This document shows positions 1 through 6,301 of a stretch of DNA of 14,126 nucleotides, piece by piece. Where the stretch lies: the NCBI GenBank assembly GCA_025924755.1, contig JAICHT010000061.1, positions 1-14,126 on the forward strand, written 5' to 3'. This DNA is from Chitinophagaceae bacterium. GTDB taxonomy: Bacteria; Bacteroidota; Bacteroidia; Chitinophagales; Chitinophagaceae. The stretch's first letter is position 1, and every line of letters begins with the position of its first letter. Below the pieces are notes generated by a model that saw only the letters and a list, made by a program, of their open reading frames with translations, was not told the origin of the DNA and made no database searches. The translations under genes and the position numbers were made by a program.

Positions 1-1341
1 ATGGGTGGCGTTATTACTGCTGCTTACTAATTGAGAGTTGTTGAAGTAGCTTGCCGTACTATCTAATAAAGAAGCCTGGTTGTTTTGAAAGCTAAGGTTG
101 GGAATAATCAACAACTCATTGGCCGAATCTATTTTATAATCAAACCGCATATTAAACCGGTGGTTATTATTAGTGCTGTTTTGGTTAGAGACTTCGGTAT
201 TGTTCGGTATGTTTTTTAAAAAGTATTGCGTATTGGAAGTTTGATCAGTGGCGTTATTGGTATTGTTGAAAAAGTAGCTGCCTGACATCGAAACTTTCTT
301 TCCCCAATCATCAGCATAGTTTATACCGAGTGAGTTGGTTTTATTGATGCCACTTTGTTTGCCTACCAAAAAGTTGCTGTTATTTCCAAAGCCGCCGCCA
401 TTATTGTTATTACCGCCTCCACCCCGCTGTCCACCGCCGCCCCTTCCACCCCGGCCGCCTCTTTGTCCGCCACTGCTGGTAACACCTAAAAGATCCTGCG
501 AAGAAAAGTTTTGCTGGTTGATATTATTGACAAGGCCTACCACCGATATCTTTTGCGTGCCATGCAAAAAAGTAGTATTGCCGCCGGCCTGGTAACGGCT
601 GTCTGTTCCGTAGCCGGCATATACCCTTCCGTATTGTCCATTGCGCATATTGGCTTTGGTAATAATGTTGATGCTTTTAGACGTATTGCCGTCATCAAAA
701 CCGGTAAACTGTGCCTGGTCGCTTAGCCGGTCAAACACCTGTATCTTATCTACAATTTCTGCCGGAAGGTTGCGCAGCGCAGCAGTAGCATCATCGCCAA
801 AGAGGTCGCGTCCATCAATGGTTACTTTTTTAACTGCTTCACCATTGGCCGTTACCTGCCCGTTTTGTACGGTAATGCCCGGCATTTTTTTAGCCAGGTC
901 TTCCACGGTAGCGTCGGGGTTTACTTTAAACTGGTTTGCATTAAATTGTACCGTATCGCCTTTTTGAACCGCCGGCGGTTCTTTGGCCGTAACGGTTACA
1001 CCCGAAAGTTCCCTGGAAGTTTTTGGCAGCGTAATGGCACCCATATCTATATCCGCACTATCCATGCGTACACTTCTGGAAAGCGTTTCATATCCAACCG
1101 AACTTATTTTTAAAGTAAACGAATCTTTTTTCAGGTCATTAAATAAAAAACTTCCGGTAGCGTCGGTAAAAGTGGAGGCGGTAAAGCTGGTGTCCGATAT
1201 ACTTTTTAACGTAACGGTGACGCCTTGTAGCGGCGCTTTTGTTTCCTGGTCCTGTAAGGTTCCTTTTACGTTAAAAGTTTGTGCCTGTACTATAAAAAAG
1301 ATAAAAAAACACAAGCCTGATAACGCAAATCTTTTATTCAT
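1..1341 (-). CDS. TonB-dependent-receptor-like outer membrane beta-barrel protein, N-terminal part (3' end outside window)
   Basis: The minus-strand frame is open from an ATG at 1341-1339 to the window edge, giving 447 residues without a stop; the C-terminal barrel lies outside. Residues 1-21 are a signal peptide ending VQAQ. Residues 23-108 look like a CarboxypepD_reg/carboxypeptidase-like regulatory beta-sandwich (VKGTLQDQETKAPLQGVTV, later SSVGYETL). Residues about 125-230 resemble a plug domain (KKMPGITVQNG, then VTIDGRDLFGDDATAALRNL). The barrel begins after that, with alternating Asn- and aromatic-rich strands. An insert at about 289-325 is almost only Gly, Arg, Asn and Gln. This layout is typical of Bacteroidota outer_membrane_beta-barrel (OMP_b-brl_3) proteins, relatives of SusC/TonB receptors. 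The cargo cannot be told; no SusD-like partner is visible, but the downstream side is missing. The family assignment is firm; import activity is inferred. Confidence 0.9.
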   Translation of the reverse strand, partial: MNKRFALSGLCFFIFFIVQAQTFNVKGTLQDQETKAPLQGVTVTLKSISDTSFTASTFTDATGSFLFNDLKKDSFTLKISSVGYETLSRSVRMDSADIDMGAITLPKTSRELSGVTVTAKEPPAVQKGDTVQFNANQFKVNPDATVEDLAKKMPGITVQNGQVTANGEAVKKVTIDGRDLFGDDATAALRNLPAEIVDKIQVFDRLSDQAQFTGFDDGNTSKSINIITKANMRNGQYGRVYAGYGTDSRYQAGGNTTFLHGTQKISVVGLVNNINQQNFSSQDLLGVTSSGGQRGGRGGRGGGGQRGGGGNNNNGGGFGNNSNFLVGKQSGINKTNSLGINYADDWGKKVSMSGSYFFNNTNNATDQTSNTQYFLKNIPNNTEVSNQNSTNNNHRFNMRFDYKIDSANELLIIPNLSFQNNQASLLDSTASYFNNSQLVSSSNNATH

Positions 1342-1423
1342 AGAACCAATTTTTAGCTTACCCGACTGTAAAGGTTAAATAAAAACTATGCCCCCGATGC
1401 TGCTTTAGGTTAATTAATGCTAA

Positions 1424-1431
1424 TAAATTCG
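1424..1431 (+). promoter_or_regulatory. possible -7 promoter box for the DUF5606 gene
   Basis: TAAATTCG differs by one base from the Bacteroidota -7 consensus TAnnTTTG and sits 32 bases before the ATG at 1463. A TTTA at 1404-1407 lies near where a -33 TTTG would be expected. The match is imperfect, so this is only a candidate. Confidence 0.3.
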
Positions 1432-1462
1432 TACTATATTGCATACCCAAATTTTAATGAAC

Positions 1463-1897
1463 ATGGAGTACAACAGAATTGTAGCAGTAACAGGCTTACC
1501 AGGCTTGTATGAATTAGTAAGCAGCAAAAATGATGGTGCTATTGTGCGGTCGCTGGATGAAGGAAGTACGAAGTTCGTTTCTTCCCGCATTCATAATTTA
1601 TCACAGCTGGAAAGTATTGAAGTATATACAGTAGGAGATAATTTAAATCTTGCAGAAGTATTTATGGCCATGCAAAAAAGCACAGAAGCATTGCCCGATA
1701 CCAAAGATGCCAAAGCACTAAAAAGTTATTTTGAAAAAGTAGTGCCGGATATTGATTTTGAAAGAGTGTATAGCAGCGATATGAAAAAAATGCTGAAATG
1801 GTACGAAACACTTAAGGCAAATAATGTAGAAATTAAAGTATCGCAACCGCAGGAAGAAACCGAAGAAAGCGAAGCATCGGCAGATGCGGCAGAATAG
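1463..1897 (+). CDS. DUF5606 family protein
   Basis: The protein has 144 residues and begins with the block MEYNRIVAVTGLPGLYELVS, followed by GAIVRSLDEGSTKFVSSRIH and LESIEVYT, which I recognise as the conserved N-terminus of the Bacteroidota family DUF5606. The function is unknown. There is no signal peptide or membrane segment, so it should be cytoplasmic. The N-terminal half (1-58) looks like a small beta-rich domain. Residues 64-121 look helical and include DFERVYSSDMKKMLKWYE. The last 17 residues are an acidic, probably disordered tail. The start at 1463 follows the family pattern; an in-frame ATG at 1457 would add only Met-Asn, and a TTG at 1439 is less likely. The M3 peptidase gene follows on the same strand after 69 bases, so co-transcription is possible. 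Confidence 0.88.
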   Translation: MEYNRIVAVTGLPGLYELVSSKNDGAIVRSLDEGSTKFVSSRIHNLSQLESIEVYTVGDNLNLAEVFMAMQKSTEALPDTKDAKALKSYFEKVVPDIDFERVYSSDMKKMLKWYETLKANNVEIKVSQPQEETEESEASADAAE

Positions 1898-1966
1898 TGA
1901 TAAAATGCGGAATGCCATACGCTGCTGCTTACTCTTATCAATTATTTACCTTTCAATCTTTTGACT

Positions 1967-3697
1967 ATGGATAATAGTGCAGATATTAAAAAACTTCCAC
2001 GCCATTTTTTGCCGGAAGATTTTAAAATAACCGACTGGCAAAACTTACAGCCGTATTTTGAAACGTTGTTAAACCGTCCTATTAACTCCAGGCACGAGCT
2101 GGAAAATTGGTTGCAGGATATAAGTGAGCTGGAAGCCGTGATTATGGAAGATGCTACCTGGCGCCAGATAAAAATGACCTGCGATACGGAAAACAAAGCG
2201 TTGGAAGAGGCGTTCACTTATTTTGTGATGGAAATTCAGCCGCATATACAACCTTATGCAGACCGGCTGAATCACAAATTGATAAATTGCGCATATACAA
2301 AAGAGTTAGATACTGCACAGTATTTTACTTATTTGCGCAGCGTTAAAAAAAACATTGATCTCTTTCGGCAGGAAAATATTCCGCTACAGGCAGAGATTGC
2401 TGTGATGGCCCAACAGTATGGTGTAATTACCGGAAAGATGTCGGTGGAGGTAGAAGGCCGGGAATATACGCTACAGCAGGCAGCAAAGTTTTTAGAAAAC
2501 CCGGTGAGGGAAGTGCGGGAAGAAGTGTATCTTAAAATACAAGACCGCCGCTTACAGGATAAAGACGCGTTAAACGATCTTTTTACCAAATTGGTTGAGA
2601 AAAGAGACCAGGTGGCAAAAAACGCAGGTTTTCAAAACTATCGCGATTATAAGTTTGCGGATTTAGGCCGATTTGATTATACGAAGGAAGATTGTTTTCA
2701 ATTTCATGATGCAGTAAAGCAAAGTGTACTTCCGTTAGTAGAATTTATTTACGATCGTAAGCGCCAGAAATTGGGATTGTCTTCTTTAAAGCCCTGGGAT
2801 ATCGAAGCCGAGCCGCAGGGCGTAAAGCCATTAACACCTTTTGAGACAGGCGAAGAACTGGTAGATAAAAGCATTGAATGTTTCCGGCAGATGAATCCCT
2901 TTTTTGCAGCTTGCCTGGCAAAGATGAAAGCAATGGGACGGTTGGATTTGGACAGCCGCAAAGGCAAAGCTCCCGGCGGTTATAATGCGCCGTTGGCAGA
3001 AACCGGTGCTCCTTTTATTTTTATGAACGCTGCCGGGCAAATGCATGATGTAACTACTATGGTGCACGAAGGCGGTCACGCGATTCATTCTTTTTTAACG
3101 CACCCGCTGACTCTTACTGCCTTCAAAGAATATCCGATGGAAATTGCCGAAGTAGCCAGTATGACGATGGAGCTTTTTACAATGGATTACTGGAGTGTGT
3201 TTTTTGATAATGAAGAAGATTTGCATCGGGCCAAAGAACACCAGTTGGAACGGGTGATTACCATTTTTCCATGGATTGCTACTATTGACAAATTTCAGCA
3301 TTGGATATATGAACATCCTAATCATACGCTGGAAGAAAGAGCCGCAATATGGAGAGAAATTTTAGTGGAGTTTACACCCAAGAATTTAGATGTGTCGGGC
3401 CTTGAGCAATACCGCCAATACTCCTGGCAGCGCCAGTTGCATCTTTACGAAGTGCCGTTTTACTATATCGAATATGGCATTGCCCAACTGGGCGCTATCG
3501 GCTTATGGAAGCAGTTTAAGGAAAACAAAGAACAAGCTATTGAAAACTATATCAATGCTTTAAAACTAGGAGGTACCAAAACACTTCCGGAACTATATGC
3601 CGCCGCAGGATTGAAGTTTGATTTCAGCCCCGATTATATAAATGAACTGATGCTTTTTGTGCAGAACGAAATGGAAAAGCTCACAAGGCCACACTAA
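1967..3697 (+). CDS. M3 family oligoendopeptidase (zinc metallopeptidase)
   Basis: This 576-residue protein has no signal peptide and should be a cytosolic peptidase that trims oligopeptides. The thermolysin-type zinc motif HEGGH is at residues 367-371: His367 and His371 are zinc ligands and Glu368 the catalytic base. The third ligand is probably Glu395, in AEVASMTMEL, 24 residues after the second His as expected for family M3. A later H-L-Y-E-V-P-F-Y-Y block (492-500) matches the substrate-binding segment of M3 enzymes. The N-terminal 330 residues are mostly helical, as in the PepF fold. Length and motifs fit the M3 group often called 'oligoendopeptidase, M3 family, not PepF'. The start is ATG 1967; a TTG two codons upstream is less likely. 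A near-consensus -7 box (TACCTTTC, 1947-1954) precedes it, and a strong hairpin terminator follows. Confidence 0.93.
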   Translation: MDNSADIKKLPRHFLPEDFKITDWQNLQPYFETLLNRPINSRHELENWLQDISELEAVIMEDATWRQIKMTCDTENKALEEAFTYFVMEIQPHIQPYADRLNHKLINCAYTKELDTAQYFTYLRSVKKNIDLFRQENIPLQAEIAVMAQQYGVITGKMSVEVEGREYTLQQAAKFLENPVREVREEVYLKIQDRRLQDKDALNDLFTKLVEKRDQVAKNAGFQNYRDYKFADLGRFDYTKEDCFQFHDAVKQSVLPLVEFIYDRKRQKLGLSSLKPWDIEAEPQGVKPLTPFETGEELVDKSIECFRQMNPFFAACLAKMKAMGRLDLDSRKGKAPGGYNAPLAETGAPFIFMNAAGQMHDVTTMVHEGGHAIHSFLTHPLTLTAFKEYPMEIAEVASMTMELFTMDYWSVFFDNEEDLHRAKEHQLERVITIFPWIATIDKFQHWIYEHPNHTLEERAAIWREILVEFTPKNLDVSGLEQYRQYSWQRQLHLYEVPFYYIEYGIAQLGAIGLWKQFKENKEQAIENYINALKLGGTKTLPELYAAAGLKFDFSPDYINELMLFVQNEMEKLTRPH

Positions 3698-3709
3698 GAT
3701 GCATATACT

Positions 3710-3750
3710 ATTGCGCCTGAATACCGTATTAAAATTCAGGCGCAATTTTT
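3710..3750 (+). terminator. intrinsic terminator of the M3 peptidase gene, overlapping the 3' end of the fur-type gene
   Basis: Arms at 3710-3722 and 3734-3746 pair over 13 base pairs (core TTGCGCCTGAAT / ATTCAGGCGCAA) around an 11-base loop. A run of T ends at 3750. The right arm contains the last codons and TGA stop of the convergent Fur-family gene. The T-run serves plus-strand transcripts; the other side has no T-run, so minus-strand termination here is less certain. Confidence 0.85.
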
Positions 3751-4173
3751 ACAAATACCGTTAATTACTACCTGCACGTTTTCCATTATATAACCTTCCG
3801 GTAATACAACCTTGGGCGATACGATATCATCCAGGCAAATAGTACTGTTGCAATTGGTACATATAAAATGCACATGATCATCGTGATGATGGTTTTCCGT
3901 ACAATCCTTACACAGGGCATAACGAACCGAATTATCAGCAGTAGGTATGGCGTGCACAATACCTTTTTCCACAAAGGTTTGTAAGGTTCGGTAAATAGTA
4001 ACCCTGTCAAACTTTTCTGCGGCCTTCTTTTCTATATCGCCATGGGCAAGCGCATCGGGATTTTGTAAAAATAACGACAGTATTTTTTTTCTGCCTTCTG
4101 TAATGCTCAGGTGTTTTCTTCGCAATACTTCGGCGGCTTTGGTATCAGCATGTATCATATCAGCTCTATCCAT
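3736..4173 (-). CDS. Fur family metal-responsive transcriptional regulator
   Basis: The 145-residue protein has the Fur layout. Its N-terminal winged helix-turn-helix carries the recognition helix DRVTIYRTLQTFVEKG (56-71). The C-terminal dimer and metal domain has a His/Asp cluster HHHDDHVHFICTNC (95-108). Two CxxC pairs (Cys105/Cys108 and Cys141/Cys144) would form the structural zinc site, and a further CKDC sits at 88-91. These ligands fit a working metal sensor; whether it is Fur, Zur or PerR cannot be settled from sequence alone. The start codon lies one base after the stop of the upstream SCO gene, so the two are probably co-transcribed and may be translationally coupled. The final codons form one arm of the convergent terminator. 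Confidence 0.92.
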   Translation of the reverse strand: MDRADMIHADTKAAEVLRRKHLSITEGRKKILSLFLQNPDALAHGDIEKKAAEKFDRVTIYRTLQTFVEKGIVHAIPTADNSVRYALCKDCTENHHHDDHVHFICTNCNSTICLDDIVSPKVVLPEGYIMENVQVVINGICKNCA

Positions 4174-4174
4174 A

Positions 4175-4783
4175 TTATTCTTTTAAAAGCTTTTCTACCC
4201 TGCCGGCCAGTTGGTGCAGTTCACTCGGTTTCAGGCCATCATATATTTGTATCACATCGCCCTTTTTATTTATCAAAGCCACAAACTGCGTATGCAAAAA
4301 ATCATCGGTATCGTTCCTTCTGTTATTGGCCGGATCATCAATTTTATAACTAAAGCGGGCCATATTATACAGGCTGTCTTTGCGGCCGGTTAAAAAAACC
4401 CATTTGGCCGGGTTCACATGCATCGAGTCGGAATAACGCTTTAGCCGCGCTACCGAATCAATTTCAGGGTCGCAGGTATGCGATACGATCATAAAATCCG
4501 GTTCGCTTTTAAACTGGTCGTACAAACTGCGCATATTATTGTTCATACGTGGGCAGATGCCTTTGCAGGTGGTGAAAAAAAAGTTTACCGCCACTACTTT
4601 GCCCTGCATATTTTTTTCGGTAACGGTATCGCCATTCTGATTTAAGAAAGCAAAAGGTTGCACCCTGCTAATAGGCGGTGTATTAGTATGGGTAAAGCCC
4701 GGAATGACCTTAGCCAGCACTACAAAAAAGCTTAAAACCAGCACCACAAAAAAACCAATATAAAAAATACGTTTTTTAGACAT
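4175..4783 (-). CDS. SCO1/SenC family membrane-anchored thioredoxin-fold protein
   Basis: The 202-residue protein has an uncleaved N-terminal anchor (about residues 6-26) and a thioredoxin-like domain facing the periplasm. SCO hallmarks are present: CKGICP with Cys73 and Cys77, a CDPEIDS block at 104-110, and His164 in DFLHTQFVAL. Cys73, Cys77 and His164 are the copper ligands of this family. Known members deliver copper to the CuA site of cytochrome c oxidase or act as thiol-disulfide reductants; copper binding here is inferred from the intact ligands. The start is taken at ATG 4783; a TTG at 4804 would add seven residues but falls inside the predicted -7 box. It is the first gene of a two-gene unit with the Fur-family regulator. 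No oxidase genes are in the window. Confidence 0.92.
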   Translation of the reverse strand: MSKKRIFYIGFFVVLVLSFFVVLAKVIPGFTHTNTPPISRVQPFAFLNQNGDTVTEKNMQGKVVAVNFFFTTCKGICPRMNNNMRSLYDQFKSEPDFMIVSHTCDPEIDSVARLKRYSDSMHVNPAKWVFLTGRKDSLYNMARFSYKIDDPANNRRNDTDDFLHTQFVALINKKGDVIQIYDGLKPSELHQLAGRVEKLLKE

Positions 4784-4801
4784 AGCATATTGTTGTACCG
4801 G

Positions 4802-4809
4802 CAAAGTTA
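4802..4809 (-). promoter_or_regulatory. -7 promoter box of the SCO-fur unit
   Basis: Read on the minus strand this is TAACTTTG, an exact match to the Bacteroidota -7 consensus TAnnTTTG, 18 bases before the ATG at 4783. No clear -33 TTTG was found at the usual distance. The transcript leader would be very short, about 12 bases. Confidence 0.6.
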
Positions 4810-4870
4810 CTTAAGTTGTAGGGTGCAGGCGATATAGTAGTTACCACAACTCATTATTTAAAGTTTAGTT

Positions 4871-5293
4871 ATGAAAAAATGGATGCTTTTTATTGCGGTC
4901 TTGTTTTCGATATCCGTTATGGCTCAATCGAAAGAAGAAGCGAAAATCAGAAATTTACTGGCTACACAAACGGGTGACTGGAACCGGGGCGATATTGACG
5001 GCTTTATGCAAACGTATTGGCAGAGCGATTCGCTACTGTTTATTGGCAAGAATGGCGTTACCAAAGGCTGGCAGGCTACGCTGGACCGCTATAAGAAAAG
5101 CTATCCGGACACCGCAGCTATGGGAAAGCTATCGTTTGATATTTTAATACTAAAGCCGCTTTCGCCGCAATACTATTATGTAGTAGGCAAATGGATGCTG
5201 CAACGCAGCGTAGGAGATATCAGCGGGCATTTTGATTTACTGCTTCATAAAATAAAAAATCGCTGGGTAATCATTTCCGATCATAGTTCGTAA
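4871..5293 (+). CDS. exported NTF2-like (DUF4440/SnoaL-type) protein
   Basis: The 140-residue protein starts with a signal peptide (1-18, ending VMAQ) and continues as a single small alpha+beta domain. The opening helix IRNLLATQTGDWNRGDIDGF, the segment YWQSDSLLFIG, the KGWQATLDRYKKSYPD helix and the closing strands (YYYVVGKWMLQR, GHFDLLLHKIKNRWVIISD) are the pattern of DUF4440 proteins in the NTF2/SnoaL fold. Members are varied: some are enzymes such as ketosteroid isomerase relatives, many are simple binding domains. No catalytic role can be assigned. It should sit in the periplasm or be secreted. It diverges from the SCO-fur unit, with 87 bases between the two start codons, and is followed after 32 bases by a small membrane protein gene. 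Confidence 0.85.
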   Translation: MKKWMLFIAVLFSISVMAQSKEEAKIRNLLATQTGDWNRGDIDGFMQTYWQSDSLLFIGKNGVTKGWQATLDRYKKSYPDTAAMGKLSFDILILKPLSPQYYYVVGKWMLQRSVGDISGHFDLLLHKIKNRWVIISDHSS

Positions 5294-5325
5294 CTTAATA
5301 CGACATTTCATGAATTGCTGACTTT

Positions 5326-5523
5326 ATGATTTTTAAAAACCTTCTTGTATTTTATCTATTTCTTATTTTACCTGTACTTATCATTCAACAAGGTGGAGCA
5401 CATCATTATATTACCGCTAGTGCCTTTTTCTTTCTGCTTTGGTTTTACCTTCTTGTTTATAAACCTGCTATTTGTGGCCTGCGGCTAATTGCCTGTGGTA
5501 AGATTAGTCCGAAGAAATTCTGA
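5326..5523 (+). CDS. small membrane protein of unknown function, possibly truncated by an in-frame TGA
   Basis: As read, 65 residues with two hydrophobic segments (about 4-20 and 30-46) joined by a short QQGGAHHY loop, then a basic end (GLRLIACGKISPKKF). I do not recognise a family. The frame looks interrupted rather than finished. After the TGA at 5521-5523 it stays open for 26 more codons to TAG at 5602-5604. Those codons encode an aromatic-rich, protein-like stretch (YNFIPGW, then YGWFLYFNRK). A TGG at that point would give a smooth KKFWYNFIPGW and a 92-residue protein. TGA is the stop of other genes in the window (fur, GH25), so a reassigned code is unlikely. A recent nonsense mutation, a sequencing error or readthrough are the options. 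Confidence is moderate that the gene is real and lower that the 65-residue form is the native product. Confidence 0.55.
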   Translation: MIFKNLLVFYLFLILPVLIIQQGGAHHYITASAFFFLLWFYLLVYKPAICGLRLIACGKISPKKF

Positions 5524-5647
5524 TACAACTTTATTCCCGGCTGGAACGATGACTATGGCTGGTTCTTGTATTTCAATAGAAAAATAAAAGAGGAAGCACT
5601 TTAGTGTGGATTTTTGGCTCTTCCAGATCTGTTGGTATATTAGGCTG

Positions 5648-5665
5648 AATAGTATTAATACTATT
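5648..5665. repeat. perfect 18-bp palindrome, candidate operator
   Basis: AATAGTATTAATACTATT reads identically on both strands with no spacer. It lies 47 bases before the ATG at 5713, and its right end touches a TTG (5664-5666) that could be the -33 element of that gene. An uninterrupted palindrome of this size in an intergenic region suggests a site for a dimeric DNA-binding protein, though AT-rich sequence can produce one by chance. Confidence 0.4.
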
Positions 5666-5694
5666 GAATTTAATTTGCTTCCGTATTAAGTTTA
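5664..5694 (+). promoter_or_regulatory. possible promoter of the 89-residue membrane protein gene
   Basis: TTG (5664-5666) and TAAGTTTA (5687-5694) are separated by 20 bases, close to the Bacteroidota -33/-7 layout; the -7 box lacks only the final G. The start codon is 18 bases further on. Confidence 0.3.
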
Positions 5695-5712
5695 TAGAAA
5701 CCTCTTTTCAAA

Positions 5713-5982
5713 ATGAGTAAAAATATCTCGAATCATAATGAAGCTGAAAAGAAATTTGGAATTATACTTTTAGTATTTCCATTTTTATTGCTTCCTATAC
5801 TAAAAGCTATTCACACCACACCTATTGTACATACAATTATATTGGCAGGTATAGCATTAATAATAGGAATTATATTAATAGTAGTTGGAGATGCAGGGAA
5901 CCGGAAATTTTATATCATGATGACGGTAATCTTTATGCTGTTGCTTCTATTTCCATTTTTGAAACCGGATATAATTAAGTAA
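5713..5982 (+). CDS. small three-span membrane protein of unknown function
   Basis: The 89-residue protein has a polar start (MSKNISNHNEAEKK) and then three hydrophobic segments at about 15-32, 39-58 and 66-83. The first two are joined by KAIHTTPIVH and the last two by GDAGNRK. The last residues are KPDIIK. It should be an inner-membrane protein; no catalytic or binding motif is visible and I do not recognise a family. The coding sequence is noticeably richer in A/T (many ATA, ATT and TTA codons) than the genes on either side, which could mean recent acquisition or relaxed selection. It has its own candidate promoter next to a perfect palindrome. It is convergent with the 70-residue membrane protein gene ending at 6080. 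Confidence 0.7.
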   Translation: MSKNISNHNEAEKKFGIILLVFPFLLLPILKAIHTTPIVHTIILAGIALIIGIILIVVGDAGNRKFYIMMTVIFMLLLLFPFLKPDIIK

Positions 5983-6079
5983 CTATTTAATATGGAGAAT
6001 ACTACTGAATGTAATTGATAATATTGAACTTTCAGAAGTCATAATTCTGGTCTCTTTCATCTCAGTTATATTATGCCTC

Positions 6080-6292
6080 TTAACTCTTCCAAACTTTATA
6101 ATAATACCGGATCATTGCAGAAAAGCTCAGTATGAAGAATATATAAAAAGCGATATTGTACCATCGCACGGCATAATTAATAATGGCCGTATTAAAGTAA
6201 AGTCCTATCGTAACAATGCTCAACAGCCACAGCAAACCTATGCTGAACGAGTTCATGATCTTTATAAAATATTTTTTTACTTCCGGATCCAT
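6080..6292 (-). CDS. small two-span membrane protein downstream of the GH25 lysozyme
   Basis: The 70-residue protein begins MDPEVKKYFIKIMNSFSIG, followed by hydrophobic segments at about 18-36 and 46-62 and a basic tail (IRYYYKVWKS). The start ATG lies 9 bases after the stop of the GH25 gene on the same strand, so the two form a probable operon. The function is unknown. The amphipathic, charged N-terminus and two membrane spans fit a small inner-membrane protein that might accompany the membrane-anchored lysozyme, but that is inference from position only. It converges with the 89-residue membrane protein gene, with about 97 bases between. Confidence 0.75.
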   Translation of the reverse strand: MDPEVKKYFIKIMNSFSIGLLWLLSIVTIGLYFNTAIINYAVRWYNIAFYIFFILSFSAMIRYYYKVWKS

Positions 6293-6301
6293 ATTACTAC
6301 C

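Noticed and set aside
335..967. Plus-strand open frames, one very rich in Pro and Leu
   Set aside because: They are antisense to the receptor-like gene; the Pro/Leu bias is simply the complement of its Gly/Arg-rich codons.
1439..1462. Upstream TTG starts (also at 1961, 4804, 7090 and 10948)
   Set aside because: Each has a nearby ATG that fits the family start or gives a normal signal peptide or anchor; the TTG at 4804 falls within a promoter box.
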